Position numbers and translations under genes: made by a program. Shown here piece by piece: positions 33,825 through 45,200 of a stretch of 64,000 nt of DNA (positions are counted from its first letter, which is position 1; every line of letters begins with the position of its first letter). The DNA comes from Chloroflexi bacterium UBA4736 (lineage in GTDB: Bacteria > Chloroflexota > Dormibacteria > Dormibacterales > Dormibacteraceae). The stretch lies in the NCBI GenBank assembly GCA_002404015.1, contig DHIW01000124.1, positions 13,156-77,155 on the forward strand, in the 5' to 3' direction. Below the pieces are notes generated by a model. The model did not search any database. It saw nothing but the letters and a program-made list of their open reading frames with translations, and had not been told where the DNA came from.

Positions 33825-34751
33825 CCAGCGCGCGGTGGTGTCCGGCGGAGCCGGGTTCATCGGCTCCCACCTGTGTGACGCCCTGGTCGGCCGGGGCTGG
33901 CACATCCTCGTCCTCGACAACCTGATCAGCGGCTCCGAGCGGAACCTCGATCGCCTTCGCGGCAGTCCCGGTTTCGAGTTCAGCAACCACGACGTCAGCA
34001 ACCCCGTGGAGGTGGCGGGCGCGGTCGACGCCGTGTTCCACCTGGCCTCGCCGGCTTCGCCGATCGACTTCCCCGCCTACCCGATCCAGATCGTGAAGGT
34101 CGGCACCCTGGGAACTCACAACATGCTCGGGCTGGCGCGCGCCAAGGGCGCCCGGTTCCTCCTCGCCTCGACGTCCGAGGTCTACGGTGATCCGCTGGTC
34201 CACCCCCAGCCGGAGTCCTACTGGGGCAACGTGAATCCGCTCGGGCCGCGAGGCTGCTACGACGAGGCCAAGCGCGCGGCGGAGGCCTTCACCATGGCCT
34301 ATTACCGAAAGCACGAGATCGACACCCGCATCGTGCGGATCTTCAACACGTACGGGCCGCGGATGCGGGCGGACGACGGCCGGGCCCTACCCAATTTCAT
34401 GACCCAGGCCCTGAGCGGGAAGCCGCTCACCGTGTACGGCGACGGCAGCCAGACCCGCAGCCTGACCTACGTCGACGACCTGGTGGACGGCCTCCTGCGC
34501 ACATTCGACCGGGGCGACCACATGCCCTTCAACCTGGGCAGCCAGGACGAGATCACGATGCTGGACCTGGCCCGCAAGGTCATTCAGCTCACGGGTTCCC
34601 GGAGCCCGATCGAGCACCGCCCGCTGCCCGAGGACGATCCCCACCGGCGCCGCCCGGACACGACCCGGGCCCGCGAGCTGCTCGGCTGGGAGGTCGAGAC
34701 CTCGCTCGACGTGGGGTTGGCCCGCACTCTGGAATACTTTCGAGTGGCCGT

Positions 34752-34755
<4 letters not shown>
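33820..34755 (+). CDS. UDP-glucuronate decarboxylase (UDP-xylose synthase)
   Basis: This is an extended SDR that decarboxylates UDP-glucuronate to UDP-xylose. It shows [46 protein letters not shown] (a strong family signature), [17 protein letters not shown], the YDEAKRAAE Tyr/Lys pair and [21 protein letters not shown] at 33835 would begin within the first strand. The in-frame ATT 33820 shares a base with the dehydrogenase stop (ATTAG), follows AGGGGGA (33804-33810) by 9 nt and restores the family-like [16 protein letters not shown] use that start (311 residues). It forms an obvious two-step pathway with the preceding gene and overlaps apt by ATGA. Confidence 0.9.
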
Positions 34756-36544
<1,789 letters not shown>

Positions 36545-36559
36545 GCGGCGGCTCGGCGC

Positions 36560-37432
36560 ACGTGGGTCCTGGGCGGGGGCGGTGCCCGCGGCGCCGCCCA
36601 GGTCGGGGTGCTGCTCGCCCTCTTCGAAGCGGGGATCGAGCCGCCCTCGGCACTTGTCGGAGTCAGCGTCGGCGCGCTGAACGGGGCCTGTATCGCGGCC
36701 TATCCCAGCCTGGGCGGCGCCTCGATGCTCCGCCAGACCTGGCTCTCGAAGCTGGCCCGGGACGTGTTCAGCGCCCATCCGCTCGGGATCCTGCTGGCCC
36801 GCCTGCGGGGCGGCAGCCGGCTGGCGGCGCTGCCGGACCGGAACGTGCGCCGCCTGATCGAGCGCCAGCTGGAGATGGTCGGGATGACGCAGTTCGAGCA
36901 GCTGACGGTGCCCCTGGCCGTGATCGCCACCGACATCGGCGCCGGCAAGCCGGCCATCTTCCAGTCGGGACCCATGGCACCCGCCCTCCAGGCCTCCACC
37001 GCCATCCCGGGTGTCTTCCCGCCCGTGCTGGTCGACGGCATCGAGTACTTGGACGGCGGCATCGTCGACAACACGCCGCTCGACTTCGCCGTCCAGTCAG
37101 GTGCCAAGGACGTGCTCGCGGTGAGCCTGATGGCCGGCGGCGAGTACCAGCGCGGGGATCGCAGCTGGGGCTCGCTGATCGCGCGCACGCTGCAGCTGTC
37201 CCTCCACCACCGGATGCTGAGCGACTACGAGCGCCTGCGGGGTCGCAGCCGCGTGGTGGTCCTGTGCCCCGTGCTGGCGCCAGCCGTCGGCTGGGACATG
37301 CGGCCGACCTTCGTCGAGGCGATCATCGAATCCACGCGCGCCGCCACGACCCGCCTGCTCGCGGAGCGGGGCTCACGCCTCTTCAAGCGCTCGGGCGTCC
37401 ACTACCTGGAGCCCACCCTGCCGGAGGGCTAA
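36560..37432 (+). CDS. patatin-like phospholipase
   Basis: This is a patatin-family Ser-Asp lipid acyl hydrolase of about 290 residues. It shows the oxyanion loop WVLGGGGARGAAQVG, the nucleophile in LVGVSVGALNGA (G-x-S-x-G) and the catalytic aspartate in YLDGGIVDNTPLD (D-G-G). The first canonical start, GTG 36608, lies after the oxyanion loop and would give a dead enzyme. Between the ahcY stop (36542-36544) and that loop there is no ATG, GTG or TTG. I place the start tentatively at ACG 36560. AGGAGGG overlapping the ahcY end (36531-36537) could serve translation. It is in the same frame as ahcY, directly after its stop. Lipid substrate unknown. Confidence 0.82.
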   Translation, partial: TWVLGGGGARGAAQVGVLLALFEAGIEPPSALVGVSVGALNGACIAAYPSLGGASMLRQTWLSKLARDVFSAHPLGILLARLRGGSRLAALPDRNVRRLIERQLEMVGMTQFEQLTVPLAVIATDIGAGKPAIFQSGPMAPALQASTAIPGVFPPVLVDGIEYLDGGIVDNTPLDFAVQSGAKDVLAVSLMAGGEYQRGDRSWGSLIARTLQLSLHHRMLSDYERLRGRSRVVVLCPVLAPAVGWDMRPTFVEAIIESTRAATTRLLAERGSRLFKRSGVHYLEPTLPEG

Positions 37433-37455
37433 TCAGGAAAAGATGGCGCCGTAAG

Positions 37456-37472
37456 GGCGGGCTCCGCCCGCC
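37456..37472 (+). terminator. GC-rich hairpin after patatin gene
   Basis: GGCGGGC, loop TCC, GCCCGCC forms a perfect 7 bp stem 24 nt after the patatin stop. No uridine run follows, only TGTGTGAGTTCGTCTT, so its function as an intrinsic terminator is uncertain. Confidence 0.4.
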
Positions 37473-37525
37473 TGTGTGAGTTCGTCTTCCAAATGCCGAC
37501 CAGCATCTGTTGAGAGAAGGGGGCC

Positions 37526-37555
37526 CGTGGGGGAAACACGCTTGTTTCCCCCACG
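37526..37555. terminator. 12 bp inverted repeat between convergent patatin and livF genes
   Basis: CGTGGGGGAAAC and GTTTCCCCCACG pair perfectly around the loop ACGCTT, 8 nt beyond the livF stop. The A/T edge (GAAAC/GTTTC) sits next to the loop, not at the base, and no T-run is present. It could stabilise or end transcripts from both convergent operons. Confidence 0.5.
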
Positions 37556-37562
37556 TCGCGAC

Positions 37563-38273
37563 CTACATTCCCAGATAGGCTTTCTGCACGTCCTCTGAGC
37601 TGGCCACCTCCTGGCCGGTGCCGTGCTGGACGATCGAGCCGGTCTCCAGCACGTAGGCTCGGTGGGCAACCTCCAGCGCTTTGTTGGCGTTCTGCTCGAC
37701 GAGCAGGACGGGGGTGCCCTGCTGGTTGATCTCGACCACGGTCTTGAAGATGGTCTCGATCAGGATGGGCGCCAGGCCCAGGGAGGGCTCGTCCAGCATC
37801 AGCAGCTTGGGCCGGGCCATGAGGCTGCGCCCCACCGCCAGCATCTGCTGCTCGCCGCCGGACAGCGTTCCGGCCACCTGGCTCGAGCGTTCCTTGAGGC
37901 GCGGGAACAGCTCGTAGATGTGGACCATGTCGGAGCGGATGCCGGCCCGGTCGCTGCGGCTGTAGGCGCCCATGAGCAGGTTGTCCGCCACCGTCATGCG
38001 CGAGAAGAGGCGGCGGCCTTCGGGGGCCTGGCAGACACCCAGCTCAACGATCCGGCTGGCGGAGGTCTGGCTGATGTCGCGGCCGTTGAACACGATGTTG
38101 CCGGCGGCCGGGTGCAGAAGCCCGGAGATCGTGCGCAGCGTCGTCGTCTTGCCGGCTCCGTTGGATCCGATCAGGGCCACGATCTCACCCTGGTCCACCG
38201 TGATGGAGACCCCGCGAAGAGCCTGGACGCGTCCGTAGAAAGCGTCGATTCCGTTGACCTCGAGCAGCGCCAT
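37563..38273 (-). CDS. livF: branched-chain amino-acid-type ABC importer ATPase LivF
   Basis: This 236-residue ATPase of a HAAT-family importer has Walker A ALIGSNGAGKTTTLRTISG, Q-loop GVCQAPEGRRLFSRMTV, signature GTLSGGEQQMLAVGRSLM and Walker B PKLLMLDEPSLGLAP. The VCQAPEGR and ML-GAY patterns identify LivF rather than LivG. It is the last gene of the minus-strand operon livJ-livH-livM-livG-livF. The gap before it (64 nt) carries a hairpin and a repeated 13-mer, unlike the 4 nt overlaps between the other subunits. Confidence 0.93.
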   Translation of the reverse strand: MALLEVNGIDAFYGRVQALRGVSITVDQGEIVALIGSNGAGKTTTLRTISGLLHPAAGNIVFNGRDISQTSASRIVELGVCQAPEGRRLFSRMTVADNLLMGAYSRSDRAGIRSDMVHIYELFPRLKERSSQVAGTLSGGEQQMLAVGRSLMARPKLLMLDEPSLGLAPILIETIFKTVVEINQQGTPVLLVEQNANKALEVAHRAYVLETGSIVQHGTGQEVASSEDVQKAYLGM

Positions 38274-38274
38274 C

Positions 38275-38329
38275 AGTCGGGGTCCCCCAAAAATCGCCAG
38301 ATGTTTTGGGGTGACAAGTCGGGGTCCCC
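38275..38329. repeat. direct repeat of 13 bp flanking a hairpin between livG and livF
   Basis: AGTCGGGGTCCCC occurs at 38275-38287 and again at 38317-38329. Between them, CCCCAAAA...TTTTGGGG (38284-38311) forms an 8 bp stem with an 11 nt loop. The livF start codon lies immediately downstream on the minus strand. The hairpin may act on mRNA stability or livF translation. Confidence 0.5.
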
Positions 38330-38337
38330 GGGTGACA

Positions 38338-39101
38338 TCAGGCGGACTTGCCCAGGTACGCCTCGATCACGCGCGGGTTGGCGCGCACCTCCTCGGGCGG
38401 GCCCTCGGCGATCTTCTCGCCGTGGTCCAGGACCGCGATCTTCTGCGAGGCGCCCATCACGACCTTCATGTCGTGCTCGATCAGGAACACGGTGATGCCC
38501 TCGCCGATGATCTTCTCGACCAGCCGCATCAGCTCGACCTTCTCCTGGGGCGTGAAGCCGGCGGCCGGCTCGTCCAGCAGCAGGAGACGTGGCCGGGTGG
38601 CGAGGGCGCGCGCGATCTCGAGGCGCCGCTGCTGCCCGTAGGGCAAGTTGCGTGCGTAGCTGTGGGCGAAGCGCTCGATCCCGACGAAGCGGAGCAGCTC
38701 GATCGCCCGCTCCGTCACCTCGCGCTCCTCCCGCCGCTCGGACGGGAGCTTGAAGAGGGCGCCCCACAGCTTTGCGTGCATCCGGCAGTGCTGGCCGACG
38801 CGCACGTTGTCCAGCGCTGTCATGTACTCGAACAGCCGGATGTTCTGGAACGTCCGCGCGATGCCGAGCGCGGCCGCCCGGTGCGGCTTGGCCCCGGCGA
38901 TGTCCGCCCCCTCGAAGATGACGGCGCCTTCGGTGGGGGCGAAGATGCCCGTGATGCAGTTGAACAGGGTCGTCTTGCCGGCGCCGTTGGGCCCGATCAG
39001 CGCGAACACCTCGCCCTTAGGGACGTCGAAGGACACGCTGTCCACCGCCAGAAGGCCTCCGAAGCGCTTGCTCACGCCTTCGAGCTTGAGGATGGGCTCG
39101 C

Positions 39102-39105
<4 letters not shown>
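38338..39105 (-). CDS. livG: branched-chain amino-acid-type ABC importer ATPase LivG
   Basis: This 255-residue ATPase shows Walker A ALIGPNGAGKTTLFNCITG, the LivG-type IARTFQNIRLFEYMTALDN, signature NLPYGQQRRLEIARALAT, Walker B LLLLDEPAAGFTPQE and H-loop FLIEHDMKVVMG. The atypical signature (PYGQQRR in place of LSGGQ) is normal for LivG. ATGA overlap with livM upstream shows translational coupling. Confidence 0.94.
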
Positions 39106-40321
<1,216 letters not shown>

Positions 40322-40325
<4 letters not shown>

Positions 40326-41374
40326 TTCTCCGGCACCGCCGTGCCCAGCAGCCCGGTGGGCCGGAAGACCAGGACCAGGATCAGGATCCCGAATATCACC
40401 ACCTGGGTCCACTTGGTCTCGAAGTAGCCGTCGCTGAAGGACGCCAGCATCCCGATGACCAGGCCGCCGAGGGCGGCCCCCGTGATGTTGCCGATGCCGC
40501 CGAAGACAGCGGCAGTGAAGGCGACCAGCCCGGCCGAGAAGCCGAGGTCGAACTCGACGCTGTTGAAGTAGAGGCCGAAGATGATTCCGCCCGCGCCGGC
40601 CAGCGCGGCGCCGATGAAGAAGGTCGCGGCGATCGTGCGATTGATGTCGATGCCCATCAGCTGCGCGGCGTCGCGATCCTGGGCCGTGGCGCGCATGGCC
40701 TTGCCCAGCTTGGAGCGGGTGATGAAGAGGCTGAGCGCCACGGCCAGGACCACGGCCAGCGCGATCACGATGATGTCCTTCACCCCCAGTGAGGCCCCGC
40801 CCCCGAGCGGGATCCGGGTTTCCGGTAGCAGGTCCGGGTAGCGGATGTAGAAGGGGCCCCGCCAGATGAACATGATGCCCTCGAGTACGAATGACATCCC
40901 GATCGCGGTGATCAGGGGGGCCACCCGGGGCGCGTAGCGAAGGGGCCGGTAGGCGATCCGCTCGATGGCCACGTTGACCACCGCGCACAGCGCCATCGTC
41001 ACCAGGAAGACGCCCAGGAGGGGCAAAACGATGCCCCAGCTGAAGCCGTCGGACCTGATCCCGAAGAGCGGAAACAGCGGCAGCGAGATGAACGCGCCCA
41101 GGGTGAAGACGTCGCCGTGGGCGAAGTTGATCAGCTCGATGATGCCGTAGACCATGGTGTAGCCGAGCGCGATCAGGGCGTAGATCGAGCCATTGGCGAT
41201 CCCGTACGTGAAGATCTGAACGAAGTATGTGGGGCCGGCTTTGACGATCTGCCGGAGCAGGGCGACCGCGGCGGCCAGCACCAGGAGGCCGAGCACGCCG
41301 TTCATCAGGGGGCCGCTGATCTTGCCGCTCAGCACACCCTGCCTGGCGCGGAGCGCCCCCCCTAGGACTCCCAT
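40322..41374 (-). CDS. livH: branched-chain amino-acid-type ABC importer permease LivH
   Basis: This permease of about 350 residues has about eight or nine membrane segments. Family markers are GIANGSIYALIALGYTMVYG, IELINFAHGDVFTLGAFI, RIAYRPLRYAPRVAPLITAI, the coupling loop SKLGKAMRATAQDRDAAQLM and FTAAVFGGIGNITGAALGG. ATG 41374 is preceded by AAGGGGAAG at suitable spacing. A GTG at 41395 is also in frame but lies directly after the T-run of the upstream terminator. Confidence 0.92.
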
Positions 41375-41395
41375 CTGCAGCTTCCCCTTATACAC

Positions 41396-41428
41396 AAAAA
41401 AAGGAGGGGGCGAACGCGCCCCCTCCTT
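41396..41428 (-). terminator. intrinsic terminator after the binding-protein gene
   Basis: On the minus strand AAGGAGGGGGCG, loop CGTT, CGCCCCCTCCTT is followed by further T residues (A run at 41396-41402 on the plus strand). A 12 bp GC-rich stem with a U-tract is a textbook Rho-independent terminator. It lies between livJ and livH, so partial read-through would make much more binding protein than permease. Confidence 0.85.
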
Positions 41429-41441
41429 CAGTTACTAGCCT

Positions 41442-42710
41442 TTAGGCTCCGCTGGCGGCGAACTGCTTGATGAAGACCCAGTCCAGCGGACTGCCCTTCG
41501 TCTGGTAAATGGACATGATCGGCGCCGTGGGGTCACCGGCCGCGGTGAAGCTCACCGTCCCGGTAAGACCCTTCAAGTTGCTGGTCTTGGCTATCGCCTG
41601 GACGACCTGCGTGCGGGTCGGCATCTTGCCGCCGTTGGCGTCGATCGCGCGCCCGATGGCGTTGATCAGGATCGCCATGCAGTCGTATGAGGCGAAGGTG
41701 TAGGCGCCGAGGTCTGTCTTCTTGGGATACGCGGCCTTGTACGCGTCGGTGGTCGCCTTGGCGTCCGGGTTGGTGTCGGCGTTGCCGCCGGCTGAGGTCG
41801 CGTAGAGGTTCTGCGCGTTGTCGCCGGAGTCCGTGATGCACTGGCTGTTGTCGATGCCGTCAGGACCGGTGAACGGGATGTCGGTCGTGAAGATGGCCTT
41901 CATCTGCGCGCGGGGGATGCAGCCCTTGGTCGCCGAGGTGGCGCCGGCGTAGATCGCCTCTGCCCCGGCCGCCTTGGCCTGGTTCAGGAAGGGGCGGAAG
42001 TCGGCGGTCGACTTCCAGTCGAAGTCCTGCCGGACGGCCACGGAGCCGCCCTTCTTGATGAGCTCCTTGGCGAAGTTGTCCGCGACGCCCTTGCCGAAGG
42101 TCTCGTTGTCGGAGAAGATCGCGACCTTCTTCTTGCCCAGGGTGGTGACGATGAAGTCGGCCATGGCCGGCCCCTGGAAAGTGTCGGATGCGGCGATCCG
42201 GAAATAGTTGTTGGGCTGGGCCGGCCGGAGAGCGCTCGGCTGCGGGTCGCAGTACGGGAAGGTCTGCGTGAGGCACTCGTTCGTGTTGGCCGGGCTGATC
42301 ATCGCCAGGTGCTCCTGGTTGGCGACGGGGATCTCGGCGCGGGCCACGTTCGAGTTGTTGGGCCCGACCATGCCGAGGATCTTGGGATCGGAGACCATCT
42401 GGGTGATGTTCTGGACGCCCTTCTGCGGGTCGTGGACACCGTTTACCGTGTCGTCGAAGGGCACGAACGTCAGCTTGAAGCCCTTGATCGCCTTCGTCTG
42501 GGTGACGGCGAAGGCGGCGCCGTTGGTCTCCGGGATTCCGTCCGAGGCATCGTTGCCCGAAGACGGGTAGTCCGCGGCGACCTTGATCTCGCCTTTGCTG
42601 GTATCGGTGCTGCCGGTGCTGGTCCCGCCGCTGTTGCCACCGCAGGCGAGGGCCACCAAAGCCGTGCCCGCGATCAGCGAAAAGGACCTGAACCTACGGA
42701 TTCGGGTCAT
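41442..42710 (-). CDS. branched-chain amino-acid-type ABC importer substrate-binding lipoprotein (copy 1)
   Basis: This is a 422-residue periplasmic-binding-protein-like receptor of the LivJ/LivK class (type I fold). The N-terminus MTRIRRFRSFSLIAGTALVA followed by LACGGNSGG has a lipobox cysteine, so the protein is probably membrane-anchored. Family features are DTVNGVHDPQKGVQNI, ILGMVGPNNSNVARAEIPVA, LAMISPANTNECLTQ, NYFRIAASDTFQGPAMADF and IYAGATSATKGC. Several cysteine pairs suggest disulphides. ATG 42710 has GGGGGAA 6-7 nt upstream, so the in-frame extension to 42755 is rejected. The ligand is unknown: amino acids, amides or other small polar compounds are all possible in this family. Confidence 0.92.
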   Translation of the reverse strand: MTRIRRFRSFSLIAGTALVALACGGNSGGTSTGSTDTSKGEIKVAADYPSSGNDASDGIPETNGAAFAVTQTKAIKGFKLTFVPFDDTVNGVHDPQKGVQNITQMVSDPKILGMVGPNNSNVARAEIPVANQEHLAMISPANTNECLTQTFPYCDPQPSALRPAQPNNYFRIAASDTFQGPAMADFIVTTLGKKKVAIFSDNETFGKGVADNFAKELIKKGGSVAVRQDFDWKSTADFRPFLNQAKAAGAEAIYAGATSATKGCIPRAQMKAIFTTDIPFTGPDGIDNSQCITDSGDNAQNLYATSAGGNADTNPDAKATTDAYKAAYPKKTDLGAYTFASYDCMAILINAIGRAIDANGGKMPTRTQVVQAIAKTSNLKGLTGTVSFTAAGDPTAPIMSIYQTKGSPLDWVFIKQFAASGA

Positions 42711-42900
42711 TCGTTTCCCCCTTGAGGATGATTTCGAGGCGGCCTGTCGCCTCATTTGCCCCTCGCCCTCTTCCCGGAACCCGGGGCGAGAGTGCGCCGA
42801 CGAAGGGACAGCCGCGCGTGCGGCTACCTACTACTCCGGGTCACAGGATGGGCACGCGAACGCCAAGTGTCAAGCTCGGGCTGCCTGGCCCCCGAGTCGT
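42711..42900 (-). promoter_or_regulatory. promoter and 130 nt structured leader of livJ copy 1
   Basis: This 190 nt gap is the longest non-coding interval in the window. On the minus strand TTGACA (42873-42868), a 17 nt spacer and CATCCT (42850-42845) form a promoter with a perfect -35 and a weak -10. The leader of about 128 nt can form three small stems: AGCCGC/GCGGCT near 42813-42829, CTCGCC/GGCGAG near 42764-42796 and GAGGCG/CGCCTC at 42734-42751. No known riboswitch class is recognised. Confidence 0.5.
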
Positions 42901-44163
42901 TCAGGGCGCTGCGGGCAGCTGAAATTGCTTCGCGAAGACCCAGTCGGGGGCCTTGGCCTGGTAGATGGCCAGCACCGGGCTGGCAGGATCCCCGTTCGCG
43001 TCGAACGAGTAGATCCCGCCCAGCAGCTTCAGGTTCCTGGTCGTCGCCACGGCCTCCAGGACCTGTTGCCGGGAAGGGGCCCGACCGGCGTTGGCGTCGA
43101 TCGCCCGCCCGATCGCGTCGATCAGCACCCGGGCGCAGTCATAGGCGGTGAAGGTGAACGTCCCCACGTCGTCGATCTTCGGGAAGGCCTTCCTGTAGGC
43201 GTCCACGACCGGCGCCGCGTCCGGGCTCCGGGTGGCGTCGGGGATCCCGCTGCTCGAGTACATCCGATCGGTGGCCAGGTCGCCGGCCTGGGCCAGGCAC
43301 TGGCTGTCCGCGATCGCGTCGGGGCCCAGGTAGTAGGCGTCCGGGCCGAAGATGCCCTTCATCTGGGCCCGGGCCAGGCAGCCTTTCGTGTTCGAGGTGG
43401 CGCCCGCGAAGATCCCCTGGGCGCCCGCGGCCTGAGCCGCCTTCAGGAAGGGTGTGAAGTCGGCCGTGGTGGTCCACACGAAGTCCTGGTGGGCGACCAC
43501 CGAGCCGCCCTTCTTCGCGAACTCGGCGTTGAAGCCGTCCGCGACGTTCTTGCCGAACACCTCGTTGTCGGAGAACACCCCGACCTTCACCATTTTCAGA
43601 GTGTCGACCGCGAAGTCGGCCATGGCCCGGCCCTGGAAGGTGTCGGCTGCCACCACCCGGAAATAGTTGTTCTTGCCGGTCGGCCTGAGCGAGGCCGGCT
43701 TCGGCGAGCAATGCGCGAGGGCCTGGGTCAGGCACTCGTCGATGTTGGCGGGGCTGATCATGGCCAGCGAGGCCTGGTTGGCGATCGGGATCTCAGCCCG
43801 GGCCACGTTCGAGTTGAACGGCCCGACCATGCCCAGGACCCTGGGATCGGCCATCATCTGGGCCACGTTCTGGGCCCCTTTCTGGGGGTCGTGGACCCCG
43901 TTCACCGCGTCGTCGAAGGGCAGGAAGGAGAGCTTGAAGCCTTTTACGGCCTGCGCCTGCCGTACCGCGAACTGGGCGCCCTGCTGGGCCGGCCGCCCGC
44001 CGGCGCCATCGGTCCCGGTCGCCGGCAGCTCGCTGGCGATGACGATCTCGCCCTTGCTGGTGTCCGGCCCGGGGAGACCTGCCGGTCCGGTTCCGCCGCT
44101 GCAGGCGGCCGCCAGCACGAACGGTTGGACAAGCAGGGCGAACACCTTCCAACCAACCCTCAT
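42901..44163 (-). CDS. branched-chain amino-acid-type ABC importer substrate-binding lipoprotein (copy 2)
   Basis: This is a 420-residue paralogue of the next gene. The lipoprotein signal is MRVGWKVFALLVQPFVLAAAC. The two copies share long stretches such as VNGVHDPQKG, LGMVGP-NSNVARAEIP and DTFQG-AMADF, and align over their whole length, so they arose by tandem duplication. Differences cluster in the N-terminal linker and around the ligand cleft, for example NIDECLTQALAHCSPKPAS versus NTNECLTQTFPYCDPQPSA, which could change ligand preference. The ATG lies 102 nt from the divergent TPR gene. No second set of permease genes is present here, so both probably feed the same LivHMGF. Confidence 0.9.
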   Translation of the reverse strand: MRVGWKVFALLVQPFVLAAACSGGTGPAGLPGPDTSKGEIVIASELPATGTDGAGGRPAQQGAQFAVRQAQAVKGFKLSFLPFDDAVNGVHDPQKGAQNVAQMMADPRVLGMVGPFNSNVARAEIPIANQASLAMISPANIDECLTQALAHCSPKPASLRPTGKNNYFRVVAADTFQGRAMADFAVDTLKMVKVGVFSDNEVFGKNVADGFNAEFAKKGGSVVAHQDFVWTTTADFTPFLKAAQAAGAQGIFAGATSNTKGCLARAQMKGIFGPDAYYLGPDAIADSQCLAQAGDLATDRMYSSSGIPDATRSPDAAPVVDAYRKAFPKIDDVGTFTFTAYDCARVLIDAIGRAIDANAGRAPSRQQVLEAVATTRNLKLLGGIYSFDANGDPASPVLAIYQAKAPDWVFAKQFQLPAAP

Positions 44164-44207
44164 GTGCCGCGCTTGACGTTACCGAAACACCGAGCTCGGG
44201 CAGTTCG

Positions 44208-44213
44208 TATACT
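44208..44213 (+). promoter_or_regulatory. -10 element TATACT before TPR gene
   Basis: TATACT is near-consensus and lies 52 nt upstream of the TTG start at 44266, which has AGGAG about 8-10 nt before it. A TTGACG at 44173-44178 is 29 nt away, too far to be its -35. A 10 bp palindrome CCGAGCTCGG (44190-44199) sits just upstream in the divergent region and could be an operator. Confidence 0.45.
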
Positions 44214-44265
44214 CTGAAAACCGGCCCAGAGGCCGATCCCTCTCCACCTCTTAGGAGCGCGTGCT

Positions 44266-45150
44266 TTGACGATCGACACCGCGGAGCCCCTCAAGCCCCG
44301 TTCCCAGTACGTAGACGAGGCCGTGCAGATGGCCATCGCGGGCAACTGGGACGAGGCGGTGGAGCTGAACCAGTTCATCCTGGACAATTTCGGGCCGGAC
44401 GACACCGCCCAGAACCGGCTGGGCAAGGCGCTGACTGAGCTGGGCCGGCTGGCGGACGCCAAGGCGGCCTACGAGGCCAGCCTGAAGATCAACCCTCAGA
44501 ACACGGTCGCGCAGAAGAACTCGAGCAAGCTGGACGTCCTGCTCCAGCACAAAGGCAGCCTCCGCGGCGGTCCCTCCAGGGTGGACCTGAACCTATTCGT
44601 CGAAGAGATGGGCAAAACCGCCACGGCGAGCCTGAAGGCGGTCGACGGCGATGTCTGCAGCAAGGTCCAGGCCGGCGACGTCGCGGAGCTGCGAGTCAAC
44701 GGCGACGGCATCGAGGTGGACACGGTCCGCGGCATCCGCCTGGGAACGCTGGAGGCCAAGCTGGCCCGCCGGCTGATCAAGTTCATCCAGGGCGGCAACC
44801 GGTACCAGGCGGGCGTTACGTCCTGTGAGGGCTCCACGGTCAAGATGATCGTTCGCGAGACCTACCAGGACCCCAAGTTCCAGGGCAAGCCCAGCTTCCC
44901 GATCGTGCGCAAGCGGGAGGTGGAATTCCGGCCCTACACGAAGGAGAGCCTGCTCTCGCGAGACCCGGAGGCCTTCGCGTCGGATGACGACGACGACATG
45001 AACGGGGGCGGGGGCGCCGCGGAAGCCACCATGGACCTGGAGGAGGGCCTGCACGAGGTCGAGGAGGACGACGACAGCGAATCAGTCGACTTCTCGGACG
45101 AGGCGGCCGACGATGCGTCAGATGAAGAGGATGAGGATGAGGGCAAGTAG
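44266..45150 (+). CDS. tetratricopeptide-repeat protein with long acidic tail
   Basis: This is a 294-residue cytosolic protein in three parts. Residues about 12-90 hold two or three TPR helix pairs (AVQMAIAGNWDEAVELNQFI, ALTELGRLADAKAAYEASLK). Residues about 110-220 form a predicted beta-rich domain of unknown family, with basic and glycine-rich elements (KLARRLIKFIQGGNRYQAGV, GSTVKMIVRETYQDPKF). From about 235 the tail is almost entirely Asp/Glu/Ser (DDDDD, EEDDD, DEEDEDEG). The tail could mimic nucleic acid or bind basic proteins. The TTG start has a good Shine-Dalgarno. It is upstream of hisZ by 50 nt on the same strand. Function unknown. Confidence 0.75.
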   Translation: MTIDTAEPLKPRSQYVDEAVQMAIAGNWDEAVELNQFILDNFGPDDTAQNRLGKALTELGRLADAKAAYEASLKINPQNTVAQKNSSKLDVLLQHKGSLRGGPSRVDLNLFVEEMGKTATASLKAVDGDVCSKVQAGDVAELRVNGDGIEVDTVRGIRLGTLEAKLARRLIKFIQGGNRYQAGVTSCEGSTVKMIVRETYQDPKFQGKPSFPIVRKREVEFRPYTKESLLSRDPEAFASDDDDDMNGGGGAAEATMDLEEGLHEVEEDDDSESVDFSDEAADDASDEEDEDEGK

Positions 45151-45200
45151 CCGCGAGTCCGGGAGGTACCTTCACCCAGGCCGCTGACGGCAGCGGGAGG

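Noticed and set aside
44173..44213. TTGACG and TATACT as one promoter
   Set aside because: Spacer is 29 nt, well beyond the 16-19 nt that sigma70-type polymerase uses. Only the -10 is reported.
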